From Pseudomonadota bacterium (GTDB lineage: Bacteria; Pseudomonadota; Gammaproteobacteria; Burkholderiales; Burkholderiaceae_C), in the NCBI GenBank assembly GCA_021819435.1, contig JAKARB010000005.1, positions 186,001 to 250,000 on the forward strand: DNA of 64,000 nt, read 5' to 3'. The number at the start of each line of letters is the position of its first letter. Within the stretch, counting starts at the first letter, position 1. The notes below the pieces were generated by a model. That model was not told the DNA's origin and did not search any database. It saw only the letters and a list, made by a program, of their open reading frames with translations. Both the position numbers and the translations under genes were made by a program. This document shows positions 18,211 through 36,900 of the stretch, piece after piece.

Positions 18211-18453
18211 ATGTCAACCAGTTGCTTCGACCGCGAAGACGAGACCTTCATCGTGCTCGTCAATCACGAAGAACAGTATTCCATCTGGCCTCAATGGAAG
18301 GCCGTGCCAGGCGGCTGGCGCCGTGTCGAGGGCATCTCGGGGAACAAGCAGGTGGTGTGCGCATGGGTCGATCAGGCCTGGACCGACATGCGGCCGCTGT
18401 CGTTGCGCCAGTGGATGGACGCACAGGCCCGTGACGCTGGCGCAGCGGCCTGA
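18211..18453 (+). CDS. MbtH-family NRPS accessory protein
   Basis: An 80-residue MbtH-like protein. The family signature is present: NHEEQYSIWPQWKAVPGGWR, then a W near WVDQAWTDMRPLSLRQWM. MbtH proteins bind NRPS adenylation domains and help folding and activity, so it probably serves the A domains encoded by the following NRPS genes. It is the first gene after ECF promoter P1, with the thioesterase gene 13 bp downstream. Confidence 0.93.
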   Translation: MSTSCFDREDETFIVLVNHEEQYSIWPQWKAVPGGWRRVEGISGNKQVVCAWVDQAWTDMRPLSLRQWMDAQARDAGAAA

Positions 18454-18466
18454 AGGCAGCGCGGCC

Positions 18467-19213
18467 ATGAGCGTGCCTCGCCTTGATTTGCTTGCGCTGC
18501 CGTGCGCGGGTGGCAGCGCCAACATGTACCTTCGCTGGCGGCAACTGCTGCCTTCGTGGATCCGGCTGGTGCCTGTGGAGTTGCCCGGGCATGGGGCGCG
18601 ATTGAGCGAGCCCTTCGTCACGGACATCGACCCCTTGGTCGAGCGCTTGTGTGTTGAGCACGCGCAGTCGCTGGGTGGTCGGCATGCCCTGTTCGGGCAC
18701 AGCATGGGTGCTCTGCTGGCACATCGGATGGCGCAGCGGCAGCGTGACAGGGGTGGCGTGTTGCCACAAGCACTGTTCGTCTCTGCCAGCCCTTCGCCTT
18801 GGCATCGGCATGCGCGGCCGTTCACGCCGTTGTCGGGTGAAGCCGAACTGGTCAGCGAGCTGCGCCGCCATGGCGGCACGCCTGAAGAAGTGCTGCGCCA
18901 TGCGGAGCTGAGGCAGATGGCTGTGGAGGCCTTGCGGGCGGATCACCGCTTGTGTGCAAGCCATCGCTACCAAGCATGTCCGCCCTTGCCCATGCCGATT
19001 CATGTGCTGGGCGGTCGATCGGACACGCTGTCTGCCTCGAACCTGGCGGACTGGCGGCGCGAAACGAGTGGGCCCTCCTCGCTGCATTGGTTCGATGGGG
19101 GGCATTTCTTCATCCATCAACACGAGGCCGCTGTGGTCGAGCTGATCGCCAAGGAGCTGGTTCAGCGGTTTTCGGGTGCTGGGTGCACCGAGCTGGCCAG
19201 CGTCGATTTCTAG
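18467..19213 (+). CDS. Type II thioesterase of the NRPS cluster
   Basis: A 248-residue alpha/beta-hydrolase thioesterase. It has the oxyanion segment LPCAGGSANMYLRW, the nucleophile elbow GHSMGALLAH, and the catalytic histidine in GGHFFIHQHE. Type II thioesterases remove misprimed or stalled groups from carrier proteins. The ATG at 18467 is chosen; a GTG at 18431 is possible but would overlap mbtH. It is followed 8 bp later by the hydroxylase gene. Confidence 0.9.
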   Translation: MSVPRLDLLALPCAGGSANMYLRWRQLLPSWIRLVPVELPGHGARLSEPFVTDIDPLVERLCVEHAQSLGGRHALFGHSMGALLAHRMAQRQRDRGGVLPQALFVSASPSPWHRHARPFTPLSGEAELVSELRRHGGTPEEVLRHAELRQMAVEALRADHRLCASHRYQACPPLPMPIHVLGGRSDTLSASNLADWRRETSGPSSLHWFDGGHFFIHQHEAAVVELIAKELVQRFSGAGCTELASVDF

Positions 19214-19221
19214 GAAAAAAC

Positions 19222-20203
19222 ATGCATGAACTGCTGACAAAGTTCGAGCGCCGCGCGCCGGCTGGCTCGGAGTTGCCCGTCCTCATCACGCCTCAAGCGG
19301 CAGGGGAGCGTTTGGTCGATGCGTGGCCCCGTTTGTCAGAGCTGATCGAGTCGAACCTGGCTTGTGTGGGTGGTGTGCTTTTGCGTGGCTTCGAGGTGCC
19401 CTCTGTCGAGGCGTTTCGGGGTTTCGCGGCAGCCTTCGGGCACCCGTTGTTGAGTTATGAGTTCGGTTCGACGCCTCGCTCGGACGTGGGCGGCGGCGTC
19501 TACACATCAACCGAGTACCCGGCGCACCAGTCCATCCCCCTGCACAACGAGCAGGCTTACACGCGCGAGTGGCCCATGAAGATCTGGTTCCACTGCATGA
19601 CGGCAGCGCCAGAAGGCGGAGAGACGCCCATCGCCGACAGCCGGGCCATCTATCGCAAGATGCCCGAGCACATCCTGCGCCGCTTTGAGCCAGGGGTGCG
19701 TTATGTGCGCAACTACGGCGACTTTGACGTGCCTTGGGAGAAGGTGTTCAACACCGACAGACGCGATGAGGTCGAGGCTTACTGTCGGCGCAACGACATC
19801 CGCTTTGAATGGGATGCCGAGGGGGGGGCTGCGCACTGAGCAGCTTTGCCAGGCTGTCGAGCGGCACCCGGTGACGGGCGAGATGGTGTGGTTCAACCAG
19901 GCGCACTTGTTCCATTCGTCGAACCTGCCTGCCGAGGTGCGCGACTCGCTCGTGGAAATGCTGGGAGAAGACCACCTCCCACGTGACACGCGCTTCGCCG
20001 ATGGATCGCCCATGCCTGATTCGCTGCTCGACGAGGTGCGTGCGGTGCTGGATGCCGAGACCGTGAGCTTCCGCTGGGAAGCGGGCGATGTGCTGATGCT
20101 CGACAACATGCTCGTGGCCCATGCGCGCTCGCCATTCAAGGGGCCGCGCAAGGTGGTTGTCGCGATGGCTCAGCCGCACGGCAACCTGGTTCGCGCTGGT
20201 TGA
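19222..20203 (+). pseudogene. SyrP-like Fe(II)/2-oxoglutarate aspartyl beta-hydroxylase, frameshifted
   Basis: Two frames together give a full TauD/SyrP-type dioxygenase of about 327 residues. The first part (19222 to about 19828) includes IPLHNEQAYTREWPMKIWFHC, with the HxE iron-binding motif typical of SyrP proteins. The second part (about 19821-20203) includes the distal metal His in MLDNMLVAHARSPFKGPRKV. A run of eight G (19821-19828) shifts the frame. Seven G would restore DAEGGLRTEQ, matching the family. SyrP relatives hydroxylate Asp bound to a carrier protein, giving beta-hydroxyaspartate, an iron ligand. It may be a real mutation, phase variation or a homopolymer sequencing error. 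The adjacent Asp-selecting A domain supports the substrate. Confidence 0.82.
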
Positions 20204-20266
20204 CCCATTTCTTCCTTTTCAGATGCCCGCGTGCTCGCACGACGAGCCCACGCAGGAGAACCCCGC

Positions 20267-23200
20267 ATGACATTCACCGCAACTTCGCAGCGCGCCGACC
20301 ACCCCCTCAATTTCGTGGGGCACATGCTTGACCTGGCTGCCACGAGGCCCCAGGGCACGGCCTTGATCGTCGTGCAGGAGCGCGATGGCCTGCCGGTGGA
20401 CAGGCCCATCTCTTATCAGGCCCTGGACCAACGCGTGCGCGCCTTGGCGGCCACGCTTCAGTGCCGCTTTGACCAGGGCGAACGCGCCTTGCTGTTGCTG
20501 GACAACGACGATCACTACGTGGTGGCGTTCCTGGCGTGCCTTTATGCGGGCGTGATCGCCGTGCCTGTGTTCCCACCCGAATCGGCAAGGCCGCAGCACC
20601 TGGCTCGCCTGACCGGCATCGCGCAGGATGCACAAGCCACTTGCGTGTTGGCCACGGCCGCGACACTGAAACGGCTGGGTGCGGCGATCAACAGCTTCGC
20701 GGGATGCGAGGCCGTGGCCGTCGATGAGATCGACGCGCAGCAGGCCGATGCATGGCGGCGTCACCTGCCAGCAGACGAGGACATCGCGTTCTTGCAATAC
20801 ACCTCGGGCTCGACATCGACGCCCAAAGGCGTCATGGTCGGGCATGGGCATCTGCTGGCCAACGAGCGGGCCATCGAGCAGGGGCTGGGCATGGTGCCGG
20901 ACGATGTCTTCGTGTCCTGGCTGCCGCTGTACCACGACATGGGGCTGATCGGGGCCTTGTTGCAATCCTTGCATCGCGGCATTCCCATTGCGTTGATGAC
21001 GCCCAGCTTTTTCCTGGAGCGGCCTGTTCGCTGGCTGGAAGCGATTTCCAGGCTGCGAGGCACGGTCAGTGGCGGCCCGGATTTCGCTTACCGGCTGTGT
21101 GTCGAGCGCATCGGCGAGGCGCGGCGGGCGGGCTTGGATCTGTCTTGCTGGCGCTTGGCGTTTTCGGGGGCGGAGCCCGTGAGGCATGACACCTTGCAGG
21201 ACTTTGCATCGCATTTCGAGCCTGCAGGTTTCGACGCGCGCGCCATCTACCCTTGCTACGGGCTTGCTGAGGCCACCTTGTTCGTCACCGGCGGACGACG
21301 CGGCCAAGGCATGACAGCGCATGCCTGGCATGCGGTGGCCTTGACACAGGGCAGGGCAGAGCGGGACGACGATGGGAGCATGCTGGTGGCGTGTGGCGAG
21401 GTGGCTTCGGGGCATGCCATCGACATCGTCGATCCGCAGACGATGGCGTCATTGAGTGAAGGGCTGGTGGGCGAGGTGTGGGCCAGCGGGCCCAGTGTGG
21501 CCGCAGGTTATTGGCAAAGGCCACAGGAGACGGCTCAAAGCTTCGTGGATCGCGACGATGGCCGTTGGTTGCGCACGGGCGACCTGGGCTTCGTGTCGCA
21601 AGGGCAGCTTTACATCACGGGCCGCATCAAGGATCTGATCATCCTGCGTGGACAGAATGTCTACCCGCAGGACATAGAGCGCGCCATCGAGTCCGAGGTT
21701 GAGGCCATCCGCAAAGGGCGCATCGCAGCCTTCGCTGTGCACATGGCGGCGGGGCAGGAAGGCGTGGGGGTGGCGGTGGAAGTGTCTTCGGGCATGCGCA
21801 AGTTGGTGTCGACGCAGGCCTTGGTCGAGGCCTTGAATGTGGCTGTGGCCAGTGCATGCCGGCAGCCTGCTTCCGTGATCCTGTTGCTCAACCCGGGCGC
21901 ATTGCCCAAGACGTCGAGTGGAAAATTGCAACGTGGTGCATGTCGCGAGGGCTGGATCTGCCGCTCCATCGATGCCTATGCGATTTGGGAGCAAGGCCAT
22001 TTCGTGCTGGGCGGGCAAGAAGCGACCGATGTGAAAACGCCGACCGTGCCTGATGCCTTGGTGGGGCGGCCAGACGACGAAGTGGCCAGATTGCTGGCTG
22101 GCTTCTGGTCGTCGCAACTCAAATTGGCGCATCCGCCTGCGGTCGACTCGCACTTCTTCGCGGCCGGGGGCGATTCATTGAAGGCCACTCAATTGGCGGT
22201 GCGCATTGCTGGCCAATGGGGAATTGATTTTCCGCCCCGGCTGGTGTTTGAGCATGCCCGATTTGCTGAACTGCTTTCGATGGTCCGCCAGGCGATGGCT
22301 TCGGGGGAGCCGCGCGGTGGCGAGCGGCTGGCTGCTGCTTCTGGCGTCAGCCCGATCACAGTCATCCCTGACTCCAAGCGGGGCGGCCCGCTGCCCTTGT
22401 CTCATGCGCAAGCGCGCCAATGGTTCCTGTGGCAGTTGGATCCGCTCAGCAGTGCTTATCACATCGGGGTCACGCTGCACATCGAGGGGGAGCTCCATGT
22501 GCCGGCCTTGAAGCAGTCATTGGGTGACATCGTCAGGTCGCATGAAGCCTTGCGAACGGTCTTCCGCGCTGCAGAAGACGGCACGCCTGAGCAATGGATC
22601 GGCTTGCCGCAGAAAGAGGTCGATCTACCTCTCGTCGACATCGGCGGTGGTGGCGTGGCCGGTGAGGCGTTGGACGCAGCTTTGCGCGACGTGGCGAGCC
22701 GCCCGTTCGACCTCACCGAAGGACCTTTGCTGCGAACTGCCTTGCTGCGGCTGGGGCAGACGCGGCATGTGCTGGTGGTGGTGATGCATCACATCGTCTC
22801 CGATGGGGCCTCGATGCAGGTTTTCATCGACGAGTTGGCGGGCCGTTATGCGGCCTTGTTGAGCGGGCAGACATGGTCTGCTCCGTCATGTGCGCTTCAG
22901 CCCGTGGACCATGCCGTGTGGCAGCGAACCTGGCTGGCCGCTGGCGAAGCGGACAGGCAGCTCGCTTGGTGGCGATCCCAATTGGGTAAGGGGGGGGAAC
23001 GGGGTGGGCGCCACCCTGTGCTGGCCCTTCCGATCGACAAGCCACGGCTTGCGCGGGCGGCCTACAAGGCAGCGAGGCATGGCATCGAGGTGCCTGTGGC
23101 ATTGTCGCAAGCCCTTGCGCGCAAGACGGTGTTGCAAGGCTCAACGGTGTTCATGACGCTGCTGGGCTGCCTGCACGGCCTGCTGCACCGCTGGACAGGG

Positions 23201-25849
23201 CAGGGCGATGTGCGCGTGGGCGTTGCGGTGGCCAACCGCCAGCGCCCCGAGCTCCAAGGCGTCATCGGCCTGTTCGTCAACACCCTGGTGCTGCGCAACG
23301 AGGTGGCCTCGGACATGCCGCTGTCACGCCTGATGGCGCAGGCGCGCGAGGCTGCCCTGGGCGCACAAGCCCACCAGGACCTGCCCTTCGAGCAACTGGT
23401 CGAGGCGCTGCAGCCCGAGCGCAGCCTCAGCCACACACCGCTCTTCCAGGTGATGTTCAACCACCTGCGGCAAGACACCCAGGCCCTGGCCCAACTGAGC
23501 CAATTGTCCGGTCTGAATGTGCAGGCGCAGGCCCTGGGCCAGGGACCTGACGGCAAGGCTGCTCAGTTCGAGCTCGTGCTCGACAGCCTGGAGCAGTCCG
23601 ACGGCAGCTTGCGGCTGAGCTTCATCTACGCGGCCGAGCTCTTCAAGCCGCGGACCATCGAGCGACTGGCCGGCCACTACCTGGCCTTGCTGCAAGCCTG
23701 GGTGGACGACGATGCCCAGGCGCTGGGCGACGTGCGGCTGATGCAGGAGCCTGAACAAGCCCTGCTGAGCGAATGGTGCGGCAGCGGCCGCGAAGGCTGT
23801 GGCGACCTGGCCTTGCCCGCAGTGCACGAATCGATCGCCGCCCACGCACGCAGCCAACCCGATGCGATCGCCGTGGTCTTTGGTGAACAGAGCCTGAGCT
23901 ACGCCGAACTCGATGCACGTGCCAAGCAACTGGCCCATCACCTCATCGCGCAAGGCGTGGGCCGCGAGACGCTGGTGGGGGTGGCGCTGCCGCGCTCGCT
24001 GGAGATGGTGGTGGCGCTGCTGGGCATCCTCAAGGCCGGAGGCGCGTGGGTGCCGCTGGATCTGGACTACCCCGCGCAGCGACTGGCCTACATGGCGCAA
24101 GACAGCGGGGTGGCGCTGGTGCTGACCCAGCGAAGCTTGATGGACCTGAAGGACCAGAACCCGCTCGCTGCGCTGGCTGGCCAGCACCGGCTGCTGGCGC
24201 TGGATGAGTGGGGTGGCCTCGCAGATGAGCTGGGTGCGGTTGGTCGCAGCGACCTCGACGAAGGTGATCCCCATGCAAAGCATGCCAAGCCGAATTCCTC
24301 CAGCGCGAGCATGGCGACCACTGCTGCGACCACGCCCACACTCAGGCCCGCCCATGGGCCCGTCCACGGCGAGCAAGCCGCCTACGTGATCTACACCTCA
24401 GGCTCCACGGGCCGCCCCAAGGGCGCCGTCAACCGGCACGGCGCGTTGGCAAGCTGCATGGCCTGGATGCAGGCCACCTACCAACTCCAGCCCGGCCAGG
24501 ACGCGGTGCTGCACAAGGCGCCCTTCGGCTTCGATGTCTCGGTGTGGGAGATCTTCTGGCCACTGACCGCCGGCGTGAAGCTGGTGCTGGCTCAGCCTGG
24601 AGATCAGCGTGATCCGCAGCGCATCGTGGCGCTGATCCGCCAGCACGGCATCACCACGGTGAACTTCGTGCCCTCGATGCTGCAGGCCTTCCTGGGCCAC
24701 GAGGGGATCGAGGCGCAAACGCGGCTGCGCCACATCATCTGCGGCGGCGAGGCGATGCCCGCAGCGGTGCAGGAAGAAGCGCTGAGGCGCCTGCATGGCG
24801 CGAGCCTGCAAAACCTCTACGGCCCGACCGAGGCGACCATCCACGTCACGCGCTGGAGCTGTCAGGCGGACGGTCGCAGCCTGGTGCCCATCGGGCGGCC
24901 AATTCAAGGGGTGAGGGCGCACGTGCTCGACGAGCGGCTCAACCCCGTGGCCATCGGCGTGGCGGGGGAGCTGTACCTGGGGGGCATCAACCTGGGGCGA
25001 GGCTACCTGGGCAGGCCGGGGCTGACGGCGGAGCGCTTCGTGGCCGATGCGCAAGGCGGCAGCGGAGAGCGGCTGTACCGCACGGGCGACCTGGTGCGCT
25101 GGAACGCGCAGGGGCAGCTGGAGTACCTCGGCAGGCTGGACCACCAAGTCAAGATCAGGGGGTTGCGCATCGAGTTGGGCGAGGTGGAGGCAGCCTTGCA
25201 GGCGCAGCCGGGCATCCATGAAGCGGTGGTGGTGGCGCAGCGTGGGGCTGTGGGTGCCAACACGGCAGAGGTCATTGACGACGCTGCCAATGGTGCCAAT
25301 GGTGCCAACGCGGCCTCGGCCAGGCTGGTGGCATATGTGAGCACCAGGCAACCCATCGACACCAGCAAGCTCAGGCAGGCCTTGCTGCAATCGCTGCCGG
25401 ACTACATGGTGCCGCAGGTGATCGTGGTGATGGACGCCTTGCCCCTGAACGCCAACGGCAAGGTCGACAGGCAGGCGCTGCCAGCGGTCGAAGCGCACGC
25501 AGGTGGACCCAACGGCGAAGACCCGCAAGCCACATCAGAGCCCCCGCAAGGCGAGATCGAACAAGCACTGGCAACCATCTGGGCACAGGTGCTCGGCCTG
25601 CAACCCGAGCGCATCGGCCGCCATGACAACTTCTTCGACATCGGCGGGCACTCCTTGCTGGCCGTGCGCATCACCACACTGATGGCCCGTCATCACGGCT
25701 GCCAGATCGCGGTGAAGCAGCTCTTTGCCTTGCCCTCGGTGCACGCCTTGGCGGCGCACATCGCGGACCAGGGGCAGTTCCATCACGCTGGCGAGCGCAC
25801 CGCGAGTCTGCTGGAGATGGACCGTCTGTTGAATGAATTCGAGGTGTGA
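20267..25849 (+). CDS. NRPS: FAAL-PCP-C-A-PCP (lipo-initiation module)
   Basis: 1,860 residues. Domains: fatty acyl-AMP ligase about 1-590 (LQYTSGSTSTPKGVMVGHGHLL, WLPLYHDMGLIG), carrier protein about 600-675 (GGDSL), condensation about 705-1150 (HHIVSDG), adenylation about 1190-1740 (YTSGSTGRPKG, NLYGPTEATIH), carrier protein about 1755-1835 (IGGHSL). The FAAL activates a fatty acid, and the C domain attaches it to the first amino acid. By my alignment the A-domain pocket code is D-V-W-N-I-G-L-I-H-K, nearest to the Thr-type code I recall (DFWNIGMVHK), but uncertain. Start ATG at 20267 with AGGAG upstream. Residues about 930-1799 are almost identical to part of the third NRPS. Confidence 0.93.
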   Translation: MTFTATSQRADHPLNFVGHMLDLAATRPQGTALIVVQERDGLPVDRPISYQALDQRVRALAATLQCRFDQGERALLLLDNDDHYVVAFLACLYAGVIAVPVFPPESARPQHLARLTGIAQDAQATCVLATAATLKRLGAAINSFAGCEAVAVDEIDAQQADAWRRHLPADEDIAFLQYTSGSTSTPKGVMVGHGHLLANERAIEQGLGMVPDDVFVSWLPLYHDMGLIGALLQSLHRGIPIALMTPSFFLERPVRWLEAISRLRGTVSGGPDFAYRLCVERIGEARRAGLDLSCWRLAFSGAEPVRHDTLQDFASHFEPAGFDARAIYPCYGLAEATLFVTGGRRGQGMTAHAWHAVALTQGRAERDDDGSMLVACGEVASGHAIDIVDPQTMASLSEGLVGEVWASGPSVAAGYWQRPQETAQSFVDRDDGRWLRTGDLGFVSQGQLYITGRIKDLIILRGQNVYPQDIERAIESEVEAIRKGRIAAFAVHMAAGQEGVGVAVEVSSGMRKLVSTQALVEALNVAVASACRQPASVILLLNPGALPKTSSGKLQRGACREGWICRSIDAYAIWEQGHFVLGGQEATDVKTPTVPDALVGRPDDEVARLLAGFWSSQLKLAHPPAVDSHFFAAGGDSLKATQLAVRIAGQWGIDFPPRLVFEHARFAELLSMVRQAMASGEPRGGERLAAASGVSPITVIPDSKRGGPLPLSHAQARQWFLWQLDPLSSAYHIGVTLHIEGELHVPALKQSLGDIVRSHEALRTVFRAAEDGTPEQWIGLPQKEVDLPLVDIGGGGVAGEALDAALRDVASRPFDLTEGPLLRTALLRLGQTRHVLVVVMHHIVSDGASMQVFIDELAGRYAALLSGQTWSAPSCALQPVDHAVWQRTWLAAGEADRQLAWWRSQLGKGGERGGRHPVLALPIDKPRLARAAYKAARHGIEVPVALSQALARKTVLQGSTVFMTLLGCLHGLLHRWTGQGDVRVGVAVANRQRPELQGVIGLFVNTLVLRNEVASDMPLSRLMAQAREAALGAQAHQDLPFEQLVEALQPERSLSHTPLFQVMFNHLRQDTQALAQLSQLSGLNVQAQALGQGPDGKAAQFELVLDSLEQSDGSLRLSFIYAAELFKPRTIERLAGHYLALLQAWVDDDAQALGDVRLMQEPEQALLSEWCGSGREGCGDLALPAVHESIAAHARSQPDAIAVVFGEQSLSYAELDARAKQLAHHLIAQGVGRETLVGVALPRSLEMVVALLGILKAGGAWVPLDLDYPAQRLAYMAQDSGVALVLTQRSLMDLKDQNPLAALAGQHRLLALDEWGGLADELGAVGRSDLDEGDPHAKHAKPNSSSASMATTAATTPTLRPAHGPVHGEQAAYVIYTSGSTGRPKGAVNRHGALASCMAWMQATYQLQPGQDAVLHKAPFGFDVSVWEIFWPLTAGVKLVLAQPGDQRDPQRIVALIRQHGITTVNFVPSMLQAFLGHEGIEAQTRLRHIICGGEAMPAAVQEEALRRLHGASLQNLYGPTEATIHVTRWSCQADGRSLVPIGRPIQGVRAHVLDERLNPVAIGVAGELYLGGINLGRGYLGRPGLTAERFVADAQGGSGERLYRTGDLVRWNAQGQLEYLGRLDHQVKIRGLRIELGEVEAALQAQPGIHEAVVVAQRGAVGANTAEVIDDAANGANGANAASARLVAYVSTRQPIDTSKLRQALLQSLPDYMVPQVIVVMDALPLNANGKVDRQALPAVEAHAGGPNGEDPQATSEPPQGEIEQALATIWAQVLGLQPERIGRHDNFFDIGGHSLLAVRITTLMARHHGCQIAVKQLFALPSVHALAAHIADQGQFHHAGERTASLLEMDRLLNEFEV
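23057..25661 (+). repeat. Near-identical 2,605-bp NRPS repeat, copy 1
   Basis: This segment recurs at 34769-37373 (offset 11,712) with two mismatches seen: 25521 A versus 37233 G, and 25604 C versus 37316 T. It covers the second half of the C domain, the whole A domain and most of the carrier domain. The boundaries fall within coding sequence and the flanks diverge abruptly, which suggests recent duplication or gene conversion. Confidence 0.95.
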
Positions 25850-25851
25850 AG

Positions 25852-33939
<8,088 letters not shown>

Positions 33940-33943
33940 CCGC

Positions 33944-36900
33944 ATGGACACCTCCACTTCCCACCTGCGCATCGCCGAGCGCTTCGCGAAACTGGCGCCC
34001 GAACAGCGCCGCGCGGTGTACCAGAAGATCCAGTCGGCGGGTCTGAGCACGCTGGATCAATTCCCTGTGCTGGCGCGCGAACCCGCTCTGGCCGAGCGCT
34101 GCCCCGTTTCGCACGCACAGGCCCGACAGTGGTTTCTTTGGCGCATGGCGCCGGACAGCTCGGCCTATCACATCGCTGGCGCCTTGAGCCTCCGTGGGTC
34201 GCTCAACACGCAAGCCGTTCAAGCCAGCTTCAACGAGTTGGTGCGACGGCACGAGGCCTTGCGCACGGTGTTCGATGCCGACGAGGCTGGGCAGGTCTAT
34301 CAACGCGTCTTGCCGGATGCGCCATGGGCGTGGACTGATCTCGATCTGCGTGATCGTTTGCGGGGTTTTCAGGACGAAGCCGGAGGCTTGCCAGCTCCGG
34401 TGCAAGACGCCGCGAACCGCCTGGCCACCCAACCCTTTGACTTGCAACGGGGCCCACTGCTGCGAGTCGGTTTGATCCGGTATGCCGACGATGCGCACCT
34501 GCTGGTGGTCGTGATGCACCACATCGTCTCTGACGATGCGTCGATGGGCATCATGGTGGATGAGTTCGTGAGCTTGTATCGATCGCGTTTTCAAGGCGTG
34601 CCAGCCAACCTCGCCAACTTGCCTGTCCAATGCGCCGACCACGCGGTCTGGCAGCGGCAATGGCTGGATGCGGGCGAGAAAGATCGGCAGCTCGACTGGT
34701 GGCGATCGAAGCTGGGCACCCGTCATCCGGTGCTGCTGATGCCAGCGGACCATGCTCGCCGCGCTGGTGCGGCCTACAAGGCAGCGAGGCATGGCATCGA
34801 GGTGCCTGTGGCATTGTCGCAAGCCCTTGCGCGCAAGACGGTGTTGCAAGGCTCAACGGTGTTCATGACGCTGCTGGGCTGCCTGCACGGCCTGCTGCAC
34901 CGCTGGACAGGGCAGGGCGATGTGCGCGTGGGCGTTGCGGTGGCCAACCGCCAGCGCCCCGAGCTCCAAGGCGTCATCGGCCTGTTCGTCAACACCCTGG
35001 TGCTGCGCAACGAGGTGGCCTCGGACATGCCGCTGTCACGCCTGATGGCGCAGGCGCGCGAGGCTGCCCTGGGCGCACAAGCCCACCAGGACCTGCCCTT
35101 CGAGCAACTGGTCGAGGCGCTGCAGCCCGAGCGCAGCCTCAGCCACACACCGCTCTTCCAGGTGATGTTCAACCACCTGCGGCAAGACACCCAGGCCCTG
35201 GCCCAACTGAGCCAATTGTCCGGTCTGAATGTGCAGGCGCAGGCCCTGGGCCAGGGACCTGACGGCAAGGCTGCTCAGTTCGAGCTCGTGCTCGACAGCC
35301 TGGAGCAGTCCGACGGCAGCTTGCGGCTGAGCTTCATCTACGCGGCCGAGCTCTTCAAGCCGCGGACCATCGAGCGACTGGCCGGCCACTACCTGGCCTT
35401 GCTGCAAGCCTGGGTGGACGACGATGCCCAGGCGCTGGGCGACGTGCGGCTGATGCAGGAGCCTGAACAAGCCCTGCTGAGCGAATGGTGCGGCAGCGGC
35501 CGCGAAGGCTGTGGCGACCTGGCCTTGCCCGCAGTGCACGAATCGATCGCCGCCCACGCACGCAGCCAACCCGATGCGATCGCCGTGGTCTTTGGTGAAC
35601 AGAGCCTGAGCTACGCCGAACTCGATGCACGTGCCAAGCAACTGGCCCATCACCTCATCGCGCAAGGCGTGGGCCGCGAGACGCTGGTGGGGGTGGCGCT
35701 GCCGCGCTCGCTGGAGATGGTGGTGGCGCTGCTGGGCATCCTCAAGGCCGGAGGCGCGTGGGTGCCGCTGGATCTGGACTACCCCGCGCAGCGACTGGCC
35801 TACATGGCGCAAGACAGCGGGGTGGCGCTGGTGCTGACCCAGCGAAGCTTGATGGACCTGAAGGACCAGAACCCGCTCGCTGCGCTGGCTGGCCAGCACC
35901 GGCTGCTGGCGCTGGATGAGTGGGGTGGCCTCGCAGATGAGCTGGGTGCGGTTGGTCGCAGCGACCTCGACGAAGGTGATCCCCATGCAAAGCATGCCAA
36001 GCCGAATTCCTCCAGCGCGAGCATGGCGACCACTGCTGCGACCACGCCCACACTCAGGCCCGCCCATGGGCCCGTCCACGGCGAGCAAGCCGCCTACGTG
36101 ATCTACACCTCAGGCTCCACGGGCCGCCCCAAGGGCGCCGTCAACCGGCACGGCGCGTTGGCAAGCTGCATGGCCTGGATGCAGGCCACCTACCAACTCC
36201 AGCCCGGCCAGGACGCGGTGCTGCACAAGGCGCCCTTCGGCTTCGATGTCTCGGTGTGGGAGATCTTCTGGCCACTGACCGCCGGCGTGAAGCTGGTGCT
36301 GGCTCAGCCTGGAGATCAGCGTGATCCGCAGCGCATCGTGGCGCTGATCCGCCAGCACGGCATCACCACGGTGAACTTCGTGCCCTCGATGCTGCAGGCC
36401 TTCCTGGGCCACGAGGGGATCGAGGCGCAAACGCGGCTGCGCCACATCATCTGCGGCGGCGAGGCGATGCCCGCAGCGGTGCAGGAAGAAGCGCTGAGGC
36501 GCCTGCATGGCGCGAGCCTGCAAAACCTCTACGGCCCGACCGAGGCGACCATCCACGTCACGCGCTGGAGCTGTCAGGCGGACGGTCGCAGCCTGGTGCC
36601 CATCGGGCGGCCAATTCAAGGGGTGAGGGCGCACGTGCTCGACGAGCGGCTCAACCCCGTGGCCATCGGCGTGGCGGGGGAGCTGTACCTGGGGGGCATC
36701 AACCTGGGGCGAGGCTACCTGGGCAGGCCGGGGCTGACGGCGGAGCGCTTCGTGGCCGATGCGCAAGGCGGCAGCGGAGAGCGGCTGTACCGCACGGGCG
36801 ACCTGGTGCGCTGGAACGCGCAGGGGCAGCTGGAGTACCTCGGCAGGCTGGACCACCAAGTCAAGATCAGGGGGTTGCGCATCGAGTTGGGCGAGGTGGA

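Noticed and set aside
18149-18466. N-terminal extension of the type II thioesterase frame
   Set aside because: The extension overlaps mbtH entirely and has no family similarity. The ATG at 18467 gives the normal length.
19821-19828. Programmed ribosomal frameshift in the hydroxylase gene
   Set aside because: No stimulatory stem-loop or typical slippery heptamer was recognised. The simpler reading is an extra G in a homopolymer.
24398-25528. Long minus-strand frames opposite the NRPS A domains (also 36110-37240, 23324-24376, 35036-36088)
   Set aside because: They are mirror frames of strongly conserved NRPS coding DNA and have low-complexity His/Gln/Val composition.
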